Source: Sphingobacteriales bacterium (GTDB taxonomy: Bacteria > Bacteroidota > Bacteroidia > Chitinophagales > Chitinophagaceae). From it: 28,641 nucleotides of DNA. The stretch is taken from positions 9,505 through 38,145 of the forward strand of contig JAHEFC010000001.1 in NCBI GenBank assembly GCA_024640385.1, given 5' to 3'. Both the position numbers and the translations under genes were made by a program. Positions within the stretch are counted from its first letter, which is position 1. The number at the start of each line of letters is the position of its first letter. This document shows positions 15,482 through 22,445 of the stretch, in pieces. Under the pieces are notes generated by a model. The model made no database searches. It was given only the letters and a program-made list of their open reading frames with translations, and had not been told where the DNA came from.

Positions 15482-15742
15482 TATAGCAAATATGCCATAG
15501 CAGTGCTGCACCTTGGGTGATAGATTTGCCGGCGGGGAGGGGCAGGGTTAAAAACACAATTGCCGATGCAGGTGCATCAGCAATTGGCTTTGAATGGTTG
15601 GTGTCTGCCGAACGATTAGCAACGACGGACTGCTTTGAATACGGATTAAAAACCTGGTGATCCTGTCTTCGAAAAAAATATTCTATGTATGAACTGATCT
15701 CAAACTCAAGCTGTAAAAATATTAGCTTAGGGATGAGCAGAC
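15482..15742. other. Intergenic gap with a 14-bp hairpin
   Basis: Within this gap CAATTGCCGATGCA (15557-15570) and TGCATCAGCAATTG (15573-15586) are reverse complements at 13 of 14 positions, separated only by GG. It could form a hairpin or cruciform and may protect or end the CPBP transcript, although no T-run follows. No open frame with gene-like features is seen. Confidence 0.5.
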
Positions 15743-15776
15743 AACTGCGTCTTTCCGCAGTTTGACATTATTTTTG
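15743..15776 (+). promoter_or_regulatory. Candidate promoter and dyad operator of the LuxR-type gene
   Basis: TATTTTTG (15769-15776) matches the Bacteroidota -7 box TAnnTTTG and lies 14 nt before the ATG. Directly upstream AACTGCG (15743-15749) and CGCAGTT (15756-15762) form a perfect 7-bp dyad with a 6-bp centre, in the place where a -33 element and a repressor or activator would bind. No good TTTG -33 box is seen, consistent with an activator-dependent promoter. Inference only. Confidence 0.45.
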
Positions 15777-15790
15777 TTTTAACACCACCA

Positions 15791-16528
15791 ATGATGCAGG
15801 AAGAAGAATCTGGACATTATTTAAATACCTACTTAACCAACACTCCCGCAGATACCAGCAGCGAGGAGTTTGCCAATTTTTCAAAGACCATTCCCCGTTT
15901 TCCCGAAGAGGCGGTTTACATATATTCTCTGAAGCGGGGAAGGATGATCTATGCTGCGGGGTGGGAGGAAGTGCTTGGATACAAAGACAATGAAATGGGG
16001 ATTCTCACATTTGTTGGGATCACCAGTCCTGAATACGCTCCATTTTCCAATGAACTGAATGAAAAAGCGCTGATGTTCATTCTCAGGCAAACGGAAGATC
16101 TTGAGCAATACAGCTTCACGCTCGAGACAAAAAAAATACATAAAGACGGCAGGCCGGTTCCATTGATCACGAGGGTGGGTGTATTTAAAGCCGAGGGTGG
16201 AAGGGTGACAGAGATCATTTGTCGTGCCCAGGTGGTAAGAACATTGAAATTGGGCAAGGTGATGCGTTATTCCTTATATGGGCCGGAAAGATCGGTATTT
16301 GATGATGAGCTGAACAAGTTGTTGTTTCATCACTATGCGATATCGGGCAAGGAAAAAGAGGCTTTGGCTTTGGTTGCGCAGGGATATTCTTTCAAAGAAA
16401 TTGCTGCGATGTTCAATGTATCGCAATCGGCCATTGAAAAAAGAATTTTACCGCTATACAAACGGTTTGATGTGAAGAGTATTACGCACTTGGTGAGCTT
16501 TGCGTATGAAAACCATATTTTGCCATAG
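15791..16528 (+). CDS. PAS-like domain LuxR/GerE-type transcriptional regulator
   Basis: The 245-residue cytoplasmic protein has a PAS-like sensor domain at about residues 40-150 (AVYIYSLKRGRMIYAAGWEEVLGY, with the later KKIHKDGRPVPLITRVGVF strand set). The C-terminal LuxR-type helix-turn-helix spans about 184-243 (ISGKEKEALALVAQGYSFKE, then FNVSQSAIEKR as recognition helix). It lacks a receiver domain, so it is probably controlled by a ligand or by redox rather than by phosphorylation. Translation starts at one of two adjacent ATG codons (15791 or 15794). A dyad immediately upstream of its promoter may be its own binding site. The TAG stop flows straight into AGGCGAG heptamers. Confidence 0.85.
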   Translation: MMQEEESGHYLNTYLTNTPADTSSEEFANFSKTIPRFPEEAVYIYSLKRGRMIYAAGWEEVLGYKDNEMGILTFVGITSPEYAPFSNELNEKALMFILRQTEDLEQYSFTLETKKIHKDGRPVPLITRVGVFKAEGGRVTEIICRAQVVRTLKLGKVMRYSLYGPERSVFDDELNKLLFHHYAISGKEKEALALVAQGYSFKEIAAMFNVSQSAIEKRILPLYKRFDVKSITHLVSFAYENHILP

Positions 16529-16625
16529 GCGAGAGGAGTGAGGCGAGAGGCCTTATTATCCTCTCGCCTTTCGCCTCTCGCCTCTCGCCTATCGCCTCTC
16601 GCCTCTCGCCTATCGCCTTTCGCCT
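16527..16625. repeat. Inverted heptamer array (AGGCGAG / CTCGCCT)
   Basis: Units AGGCGAG (16527, 16541) in one orientation face about nine CTCGCCT-type units (CTCGCCT, TTCGCCT, ATCGCCT) from 16563 to 16625 in the other. The arms AGGCGAGAGG (16541-16550) and CCTCTCGCCT (16560-16569) give a 10-bp perfect stem with a 9-nt loop. The left end overlaps the stop of the LuxR-type gene, and the right end overlaps the stop of the convergent NTPase gene. Confidence 0.92.
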
Positions 16626-17617
16626 TATCCCTTAAGGTCAATAGAACAAACATCCTCCCCCCGCACTCCAATAGTTTCCAGCAGGGCGGTCCATTTATTT
16701 CTCAGGGCTTCGCTGTTATCCTGGTTGCCCAAAACCCAGATCACAGATCTGGACCTGATGGCTTCCCTATTATCTTTCAATGCGTCGAGAAATTGCAGAA
16801 ATTTTTCGGGCGGCACAAGTTCTTCTTTTATCGGCCCACCCGGGTTGATGTCGTCGATCACAAGTACTTCTGTGTTCCTCCAGATCCACAAGGCATCGGC
16901 GGTTATTTCTTTTTCATGGAACATGCAGTAGAGCTTGATCGCGGGTGTATAGCAGCAAGCTCTGCGGTTGATTGAGAGCTCATTGGCAACGCCAATACTG
17001 ATGGCCGTTTTCCCTGAGCCAGATGATCCAAACACCAGCAGGTGTTTCTGCTTTGGACTTTTCAAAAAACTGGTCACCGTTTCTTTGTCTTCCTTGCTGA
17101 TGCTGTAATTCCACTGACTAAGCCTGAATTGAAAAGGGTAGGAAGCATATTGCTGGAACATTTTAGTAGTGAACCAATAATAGGATGGATAAAGAACGAT
17201 GACAACCAGGGCGACAAGTAAAAAAAATGCGGGCATAGATGGATTTAGCCAGATGGCAGCTGCTGCCGAACCGATCCAGAAGAACACCAGGTCTGTTGCC
17301 GTATCAAAAGCAACGTTCCACCAGGCCGGAGAGAATCGGTATGCATTTTTATTGTTAAGTAAAGGCCAGAGAAAATTGCCTGTTTCGAAAAGAAGCCAGA
17401 AGATCGCAACCATCCATGCCGCGGTATAGGAATGCGGTCGCCAGTTTATCCAGCAAAGAAATTTGTAAATAAGAAACACGGGAATGAAACCCAGTGCGAA
17501 ATGACCGAACTGGTTGGCCATCCATGCATAGGTAAGAGTGATTCCACGATATGAATCTTTACCTATAAGGTCTGCTTTAAGCTGTTGGAAGATATGTTTC
17601 CATTTTATTTGAGACAT
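16625..17617 (-). CDS. Polytopic membrane protein with C-terminal IstB/DnaC-like P-loop NTPase domain
   Basis: The 330-residue protein has no family name I can give with confidence. The first half contains four hydrophobic segments (about 36-56, 63-84, 105-123 and 128-148), rich in aromatic residues. Residues 175-330 form a P-loop NTPase: Walker A GSSGSGKT (197-204), Walker B VLVIDD (251-256) followed by INPGG, and a sensor-1-like VIWVLGNQD (292-300). The spacing and the IDD Walker B resemble AAA+ ATPases of the DnaC/IstB type, but there is no transposase next to it and the membrane part is unlike that group. It should sit in the inner membrane with the ATPase in the cytoplasm. It is divergent from a small two-helix membrane protein 110 bp away, a possible partner. 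All NTPase motifs look intact. Confidence 0.75.
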   Translation of the reverse strand: MSQIKWKHIFQQLKADLIGKDSYRGITLTYAWMANQFGHFALGFIPVFLIYKFLCWINWRPHSYTAAWMVAIFWLLFETGNFLWPLLNNKNAYRFSPAWWNVAFDTATDLVFFWIGSAAAAIWLNPSMPAFFLLVALVVIVLYPSYYWFTTKMFQQYASYPFQFRLSQWNYSISKEDKETVTSFLKSPKQKHLLVFGSSGSGKTAISIGVANELSINRRACCYTPAIKLYCMFHEKEITADALWIWRNTEVLVIDDINPGGPIKEELVPPEKFLQFLDALKDNREAIRSRSVIWVLGNQDNSEALRNKWTALLETIGVRGEDVCSIDLKG

Positions 17618-17623
17618 GGTTCA

Positions 17624-17631
17624 CAAATATA
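17624..17631 (-). promoter_or_regulatory. Candidate -7 box of the membrane NTPase gene
   Basis: The minus strand reads TATATTTG, a full match to TAnnTTTG, ending 6 nt before the ATG at 17617. If used, the transcript would be leaderless or nearly so. No matching -33 element is evident, so the call is weak. Confidence 0.3.
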
Positions 17632-17727
17632 TGTTTGAGCAATTATTATTTTTAATGAAAAGTCGCGTAGAGATGGAGACACTGAGAACTAACTCTCATC
17701 GATGTATTATTGGGATCAAATTAATAT

Positions 17728-18165
17728 ATGGAAAGTATAAGATTGGAAAAAGGCCAGGTGTTCCTGATGGAGGACCATCTTCTCATTGAAAACGATGGGG
17801 CTATTAATAGAAAGTGGAGGAATATAGTTGTTTATTCATTGATCTTTTTGGTGATCTTTTTCTATTTAGTGAGTTCATATAATGTTTACATGAATGATCC
17901 GCGTCAGTTCCCCTGGTTCAGATTTCTTACCCAAATGGTTGTAGTGGTTGTGCTGATCATTCCAACTGCCATTAAAAAGGTGTTCCGATATTCAACCGTA
18001 AATAAAGTGCCGTATAACCAGATTAAGAAACATGAACCTTCGGGCACTCTTTTTAATTGGAATGGGGCCCTCAACTTGTACCTCCTGGACAACAACATAC
18101 GCACGCTAAGCTTTAAAGGAGACGACATGAGAAGTTTTAAGCTATTGCTGGAGCAGAAACTGTGA
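17728..18165 (+). CDS. Small two-helix membrane protein, PH-like, unknown function
   Basis: This 145-residue protein is not recognised. Its plan is a short cytoplasmic N-terminus (LEKGQVFLMEDHLLIENDGA), two membrane segments (about 33-53 and 66-84) and a soluble tail (VPYNQIKKHEPSGTLFNWNG, ending in a FKLLLEQKL helix). The order of two helices followed by a beta-rich tail ending in a helix resembles bacterial PH-like membrane proteins that read out YDQIxxI-type motifs, but the match is weak. A near -7 box (TATTATTG, 17705-17712) lies just upstream. It is divergent from the membrane NTPase and might work with it. Lower GC and no terminator distinguish the surroundings. Confidence 0.65.
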   Translation: MESIRLEKGQVFLMEDHLLIENDGAINRKWRNIVVYSLIFLVIFFYLVSSYNVYMNDPRQFPWFRFLTQMVVVVVLIIPTAIKKVFRYSTVNKVPYNQIKKHEPSGTLFNWNGALNLYLLDNNIRTLSFKGDDMRSFKLLLEQKL

Positions 18166-18187
18166 CAGGAACGGTCACATTGGTTTT
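18161..18187 (+). terminator. Weak possible terminator
   Basis: TGTGAC (18161-18166) and GTCACA (18174-18179) form a 6-bp stem overlapping the TGA stop at 18163-18165, followed by the T-rich TTGGTTTT. Short and with an interrupted T-run, so uncertain. Confidence 0.3.
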
Positions 18188-18304
18188 CCCCTACACATAT
18201 ATTTCTTAACCAGATTTGGGGATATATCCATAGATCTGGCGAGCGACAATATCGCGTAATTTTTGGTGAGAAATTCATTCATTCCTCCAACCAAAACAAA
18301 CAAC

Positions 18305-18829
18305 ATGAAAAAGTTAATGCTCGCATTATGCCTGGCTTTTTTGCTATTCGCATGCAACCAGGAAGCTCCTAAGACGGAAGCTGTTGCAGCACCGCCAACG
18401 GTAGTTGACTCAACAAAAGGGACAGTTGATTTTGCAGGGCCAGACATTGATCTCATGAAGAAATTGATCAGTTCAATTGAGAAAGCTGATTTTGCTGCTG
18501 CCAGGTCATGTTACGCAGACAGCGCAGTGATCTGGTACAACCTTTGGCCTGGTGATACAACACAAAAGGGCATTACCGTAGAACAGGACATGGCTAATGG
18601 TCAAAAGATGATGGAAACCACATGGGATAACCTAAGCTTTGGCCAGCCCATTTATGAAGTGGTTACTACTGCATCAGGTGACAAATATGGACATCTTTGG
18701 GCCAGGATTACAGGCAAAAACAAAAAAACCGGAAAAGCATTTGATGTGCCATTGTTCGCTTCCTTCCTGATCAAAGACGGTAAACTCCAATGGGAATGGA
18801 ATCTGCACGATTCAAAGCGCCTTGAGTGA
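18305..18829 (+). CDS. Lipoprotein with NTF2/SnoaL-like domain, paralogue A
   Basis: The ATG at 18305 (174 residues) starts a lipoprotein signal MKKLMLALCLAFLLFACNQ with the lipid-anchored Cys at 17; a longer GTG start at 18263 is unlikely. A Pro/Ala-rich linker is followed by a single domain from about residue 45: IDLMKKLISSIEKADFAAA, SCYADSAVIWYN, then KYGHLWARITGKNKKTGK and LFASFLIKDGKLQWEWN. This helix-then-curved-sheet order is that of SnoaL/DUF4440-type NTF2-like proteins, which may be enzymes or ligand binders. It should be anchored in the inner or outer membrane. It is a tandem duplicate of the gene at 19015, with the same length and more than half of the residues identical by eye. 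Confidence 0.8.
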   Translation: MKKLMLALCLAFLLFACNQEAPKTEAVAAPPTVVDSTKGTVDFAGPDIDLMKKLISSIEKADFAAARSCYADSAVIWYNLWPGDTTQKGITVEQDMANGQKMMETTWDNLSFGQPIYEVVTTASGDKYGHLWARITGKNKKTGKAFDVPLFASFLIKDGKLQWEWNLHDSKRLE

Positions 18830-18865
18830 AAAATTATTCAACTGATTGTACTGCCAATTAGGGGC

Positions 18866-18970
18866 GAGCGGCCACATTACCTTCATTTTCGCCGCATGCC
18901 ACACTGGCGGCTGCGCTCCGCAAGTAGCGAATGTTGCTGAACACGTATTTGCGGTTGATGGCAAAAGGCA
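18866..18970. other. GC-rich intergenic segment between the paralogues
   Basis: The 185-bp gap between the two lipoprotein genes contains about 100 bp that are much more GC-rich than the flanking AT-rich ends. On the minus strand a frame reads FAINRKYVFSNIRYL, then RSAAASVACGENEGN and a TAA stop, with no start nearby. This could be a leftover of an inserted element or gene, or chance. It is not annotated as a gene. Confidence 0.35.
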
Positions 18971-19014
18971 TATCTTTTTCATCTTATAATAATCCTTAAA
19001 CAAAATAATCAACG

Positions 19015-19539
19015 ATGAAAAAGACCTTCTTTGCGGCCATGCTTTTGTCCGCATTTGCCTGCAATACACAGGCTCCAAAAACAGAAACAGTGCCGGCAGA
19101 AGCATCACCGATAGCAGTGGATTCCACCAAAGGGACGCTCGATCTTGCGGGCGCAGAAGTAGATCTCATGAAAAAGCTGATCTCTTCAGTTGAAAAGGAA
19201 GATTGGGAGGCAGCTCGCGCCTGTTTCTCAGACAGTGCTGTGATTTTTTATAATCAATGGCCACTCGATACCACACAGAAAGGAACACCAGTTTCAGAGG
19301 TGCTGGCCTTTGAGAAAGCCGACAGGGTGAACTGGGAAAATGTCAGTTATGGGGAACCCATTTTTGAAGTGGTCACCACTGCTGCCGGCGAAAAGTACGG
19401 GCATATCTGGGCGCGATATACCGCAAAGAGTAAAAAGTCCGGTAAAAAAGTTGACTGTCCTTTATTTGCATCTTACCTGATCCAGAATGGTAAACTGCAG
19501 TGGGAGTCGGCGATCTACGATACAAAGAAGTTAGAATAA
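19015..19539 (+). CDS. Lipoprotein with NTF2/SnoaL-like domain, paralogue B
   Basis: This 174-residue lipoprotein has signal MKKTFFAAMLLSAFACNTQ with the lipidated Cys at 16, then a short linker and one NTF2-like domain (VDLMKKLISSVEKEDWEAAR, ACFSDSAVIFYNQWP, KYGHIWARYTAKSKKSGK, LFASYLIQNGKLQWES). Shared blocks with paralogue A include DLMKKLISS, DTTQKG and PLFAS. The middle (about residues 92-110) is the most different, which may reflect a changed ligand pocket or partner. The pair arose by tandem duplication, and each gene has its own upstream gap. A clear terminator follows this copy but not the first one. Confidence 0.82.
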   Translation: MKKTFFAAMLLSAFACNTQAPKTETVPAEASPIAVDSTKGTLDLAGAEVDLMKKLISSVEKEDWEAARACFSDSAVIFYNQWPLDTTQKGTPVSEVLAFEKADRVNWENVSYGEPIFEVVTTAAGEKYGHIWARYTAKSKKSGKKVDCPLFASYLIQNGKLQWESAIYDTKKLE

Positions 19540-19560
19540 TTACTATGACCCAACAATTCG

Positions 19561-19591
19561 ACCACCTTCGTTTATACGTAGGTGGTTTTTT
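19561..19591 (+). terminator. Intrinsic terminator after lipoprotein B
   Basis: ACCACCT (19561-19567) pairs with AGGTGGT (19580-19586), followed by a run of T (19586-19591). The loop can extend the stem by a CG pair set. Confidence 0.9.
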
Positions 19592-19631
19592 GTTTTAAGG
19601 GCAAAAAAGGGAATTGTTTATTTTTATTGTT

Positions 19632-20999
19632 ATGCGCATGTTCTTCATCTTCCATACATTCTTTCTTCTTTCAATGCATTTGAATGCACAAAAAAACATT
19701 CCTGTTCCGAATAAAAAACAACTGGCCTGGCAACAGGCAGAACTGGGCGTAGTGTTTCATTACGACCTGCATGTATTTGATGGTAAACAATATGGCCAGG
19801 CATCTAACCGGCTTACTCCTGTTGCAGATCATAATATTTTCAATCCCGGCCAGCTCAATACTGAACAATGGGTGCTGGCGGCAAAAGCGGCAGGTGCAAA
19901 ATTTGCCATCATCACGGCAACTCATGAAACAGGTTTTGCATTGTATCAGTCAGATGTGAACCCTTACTGTATGAAGGCGCTGAAGTGGCGTGATGGCAAG
20001 GGGGATATTATCAGGGAGTTTGTTGATGCCTGCAGAAAACACGATATCAAACCGGGTATCTATGTGGGGATCAGATGGAATGCGTTGCTTGGCGTACATG
20101 ATTTTAAAGTGGATGGCATGGGGAAGATGAGAGAAGAACGACAGGCATTTTACAATAAGATGGTGGAGGGTATGGTAAAGGAGCTCTGCACCAATTACGG
20201 CGAGCTTTTCGAGATCTGGTTCGATGGTGGTGCGGGTGATACCGCCATGGGCGCACCTAATGTGTTGCCCATTGTTCAGAAATATCAACCCAATTGCCTG
20301 TTCTACTGGAGCGCCCAATTGTCTGAAGCAAGATGGGGTGGTTCAGAGACGGGAACTGTCGGTTACCCATGCTGGTCAACTTTTCCCTACCCTTCGATGA
20401 TGAGCAGCAAGTATCCTGAGATCCTGAAGAATGATTTTCACCTGGCCAAACATGGCGACAGCCTGGGGGCATATTATCTTCCTGCCATGGCCGATGCACC
20501 ATTGAGGGGGAATAAGGGCCGTCATGAATGGTTCTGGGAACCGGGCGATGAAGATCATTTGTTCCCGGTTGATGCGCTGGTAAATATGTATGAAAAATCG
20601 GTGGGTAGGAATGCCACGTTGATACTTGGACTCACACCGGACACAGCTGGCCTGGTCCCGGCTCCAGACCTGGCAAGGCTGAAAGAATTTGGAGATGCTG
20701 TAGCGGGTAAATATGGTAAACCATTGGCCAGCGCTGATGAAAAGAATGAGATCGTATTTAAGTCTTCACAGCAGATCAGGGCTGTTGTGATCGGTGAAGA
20801 TATTTCAGCTGGTCAGCGCGTTAAGAAATTCAGGGTGCAGGCCCTGGTTGGCAACAAGTGGGTAAACCTGTTTGAAGGAAGCTCCATAGGGAATAAATAC
20901 ATAGGCGTTTTGCCGTCACCCCTGCAAACCCGGAAGCTTCGGCTGATCATTGAAGATGCTTTTGCCCCACCGCTGATCAGGATTTTTTCCGTGTATTGA
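19632..20999 (+). CDS. GH29 alpha-L-fucosidase-like enzyme
   Basis: I choose ATG 19632 (455 residues), start of the signal peptide MRMFFIFHTFFLLSMHLNAQ; an upstream TTG would add six residues without purpose. The barrel has the GH29 landmarks: WQQAELGVVFHYDLHVF (33-49), TATHETGFALY (95-105), IKPGIYVG and EIWFDGGAGD (194-203) with the nucleophile candidate D198. Near the end lies LGLTPDTAGLVP, the family's usual NxPP-like turn, and a small C-terminal beta domain follows. The first motif normally reads GxFIHWG and the second HHDGFCLW; both are altered here, which suggests a divergent subgroup whose substrate may not be a simple alpha-fucoside. The enzyme is secreted. A 15-mer repeat hairpin follows the stop. 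Confidence 0.85.
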   Translation: MRMFFIFHTFFLLSMHLNAQKNIPVPNKKQLAWQQAELGVVFHYDLHVFDGKQYGQASNRLTPVADHNIFNPGQLNTEQWVLAAKAAGAKFAIITATHETGFALYQSDVNPYCMKALKWRDGKGDIIREFVDACRKHDIKPGIYVGIRWNALLGVHDFKVDGMGKMREERQAFYNKMVEGMVKELCTNYGELFEIWFDGGAGDTAMGAPNVLPIVQKYQPNCLFYWSAQLSEARWGGSETGTVGYPCWSTFPYPSMMSSKYPEILKNDFHLAKHGDSLGAYYLPAMADAPLRGNKGRHEWFWEPGDEDHLFPVDALVNMYEKSVGRNATLILGLTPDTAGLVPAPDLARLKEFGDAVAGKYGKPLASADEKNEIVFKSSQQIRAVVIGEDISAGQRVKKFRVQALVGNKWVNLFEGSSIGNKYIGVLPSPLQTRKLRLIIEDAFAPPLIRIFSVY

Positions 21000-21010
21000 T
21001 CTCCCCCCTC

Positions 21011-21053
21011 CCTCCAAGGTCCTTAGCTCCAAGGTCCTTACCTTGGAGGTAAG
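21011..21053. repeat. 15-mer repeat, copy 3 (palindromic)
   Basis: Units CCTCCAAGG (21011-21019) and, around a CCTT loop, CTTAGCTCCAAGGT (21022-21035) and ACCTTGGAGGTAAG (21040-21053). The latter two are reverse complements at 13 of 14 positions. It lies 11 bp after the GH29 stop. Confidence 0.88.
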
Positions 21054-21121
21054 AGAGGCGGGACAAAAATTTTAAACATCTGACCACCAATAACTTATAG
21101 ATTTTACTCGGCATTTTTAAG

Positions 21122-21154
21122 TCCTTACCTCCAAGGTCCTTACCTCCAAGGTAC
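21122..21154. repeat. 15-mer repeat, copy 4 (two direct units)
   Basis: TCCTTACCTCCAAGG occurs at 21122-21136 and again at 21137-21151, a perfect 15-bp tandem. It lies about 90 bp before the peroxidase gene. The 69-bp spacer between copies 3 and 4 holds nothing recognisable. Confidence 0.92.
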
Positions 21155-21244
21155 AATATTGAGCAGACCGAAGGATTTATTTGATTCATCCATCCTAATG
21201 AAGTAAACCTTTTACAATAAGATCGGTCAAACCCTAAAGCACCC

Positions 21245-22444
21245 ATGCAGAAGTCCCTAACTGTACTCATGATCACCGCGGTTTTCATCCTTGCGATGGT
21301 CAGCTGCTCGAAATCAGATGAAAACGCAAACCCCGGAAACACAACCGGTTATCCCGCCATTGAGGCTGCTTTTGGCGCCAATATCGATCCAAATAACCTG
21401 GTAAATTATGCGGGCCAAATCGTTCCTGGCTATATCACCAAAGACAATGCGAGGAATGCACCGCTTAATAATGCAAGGGCAACGCTGGGCAGGGTGTTGT
21501 TTTACGATAAGGCACTTAGTATTGATAACAGTATTTCATGTGCCAGCTGCCACAAGCAGAAATTCGCCTTCAGCGATACCAGCCTTGTAAGTAAGGGAGT
21601 TGAAGCAGGTATTACGGGCCGGCATTCCATGAGGCTGATCAATACAAGGTTTGCCAACGAACAAAAATTTTTCTGGAATGAAAGAGCTGCCACACTTGAA
21701 ATTCAAACCACCATGCCGATCCAGGACCATGCGGAGATGGGTTTCAGCGGTAAAGATGGCAGACCAGGGTTATCCACCCTGCTTACTAAACTTCAGAACA
21801 TCGGTTATTACCAGGAGTTGTTCAAATTTGTTTACGGCGATCAAACCATCACGGAAGCAAGAATGCAGGAGAGCCTGGCAAATTTTGTGAGGAGTATTTA
21901 TAGTTTCGATTCTAAATACGATCAGGGTCGTGCGCAGGTTCCCAACGATCAGCAGCCTTTCCCGAATTTTACCGCCCAGGAAAACCAGGGTAAGCAACTC
22001 TGGCTTACCCCTCCGCAGTTCGATGCGCAGGGTGTCAGGATCGGGGGAGGACTTGGGTGTAACGCCTGCCATAATGCTCCGGAATTCGACATCGATCCCA
22101 ATAGCCGAAACAATGGCATCATTGGTACCATAAATAGCAATACACTTGACCTCAACAACACCCGGGCTCCATCTTTACGTGATCTCGTTAAAACAGATGG
22201 CACACTCAATGGTCCGCTCATGCATACGGGTGTGATCAGGTCTCTGCAGGCCGCCATCGGGCATTATGGGCAGATCAATCCCGCTCCCGGTAACAACAAC
22301 CTTGATCCACGCTTAAGGCCCAACGGATTCGGGCAACAGCTGAATCTGCAGGCACCTGAGGTAAATGCCGTGATCGCATTTTTGCAAACATTGTCGGGCA
22401 CCAGGGTGTATGAAGATAAGAGGTGGGGAAATCCGTTTAAGTAG
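21245..22444 (+). CDS. Di-heme cytochrome c peroxidase (CcpA/MauG family) lipoprotein
   Basis: The 399-residue protein has a lipoprotein signal (ITAVFILAMVSCSKS; lipid Cys at 21). Two heme c sites are seen: CASCH (99-103) with the following KFAFSD, and CNACH (272-276). Between them runs FFWNERAATLEIQTTMPIQ with DHAEMGFSGK, the usual linker of this family. It reduces hydrogen peroxide with electrons from a cytochrome in the periplasm, or in MauG-like members oxidises other substrates. Because family members often have a third-heme or copper-protein partner and none is next to it, the exact role stays open. It is not in an obvious operon. Its TAG stop runs into degenerate AGGTTGC heptamers. Confidence 0.93.
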   Translation: MQKSLTVLMITAVFILAMVSCSKSDENANPGNTTGYPAIEAAFGANIDPNNLVNYAGQIVPGYITKDNARNAPLNNARATLGRVLFYDKALSIDNSISCASCHKQKFAFSDTSLVSKGVEAGITGRHSMRLINTRFANEQKFFWNERAATLEIQTTMPIQDHAEMGFSGKDGRPGLSTLLTKLQNIGYYQELFKFVYGDQTITEARMQESLANFVRSIYSFDSKYDQGRAQVPNDQQPFPNFTAQENQGKQLWLTPPQFDAQGVRIGGGLGCNACHNAPEFDIDPNSRNNGIIGTINSNTLDLNNTRAPSLRDLVKTDGTLNGPLMHTGVIRSLQAAIGHYGQINPAPGNNNLDPRLRPNGFGQQLNLQAPEVNAVIAFLQTLSGTRVYEDKRWGNPFK

Positions 22445-22445
22445 C

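Noticed and set aside
16527..16625. Possible CRISPR-like array
   Set aside because: The units are 7 bp without spacers of constant length, and no cas gene is near; it is a simple tandem repeat.
16333..16671. Arg/Glu-rich open frame on the minus strand
   Set aside because: It is the translation of the heptamer array plus the antisense of the LuxR-type gene.
16625..17617. IstB-type transposition helper gene of an insertion sequence
   Set aside because: No transposase, terminal inverted repeats or target duplications are visible and the protein has four membrane segments.
18812..19108. Open frame of 98 codons on the minus strand
   Set aside because: It overlaps the start of lipoprotein B and its signal sequence in antisense; only the composition of the gap itself was kept as an observation.
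20977..21342. Open frame of 121 codons on the minus strand with repeated LGGKD
   Set aside because: The repeated peptide is only the translation of the 15-mer repeats, and the frame overlaps the GH29 and peroxidase ends.
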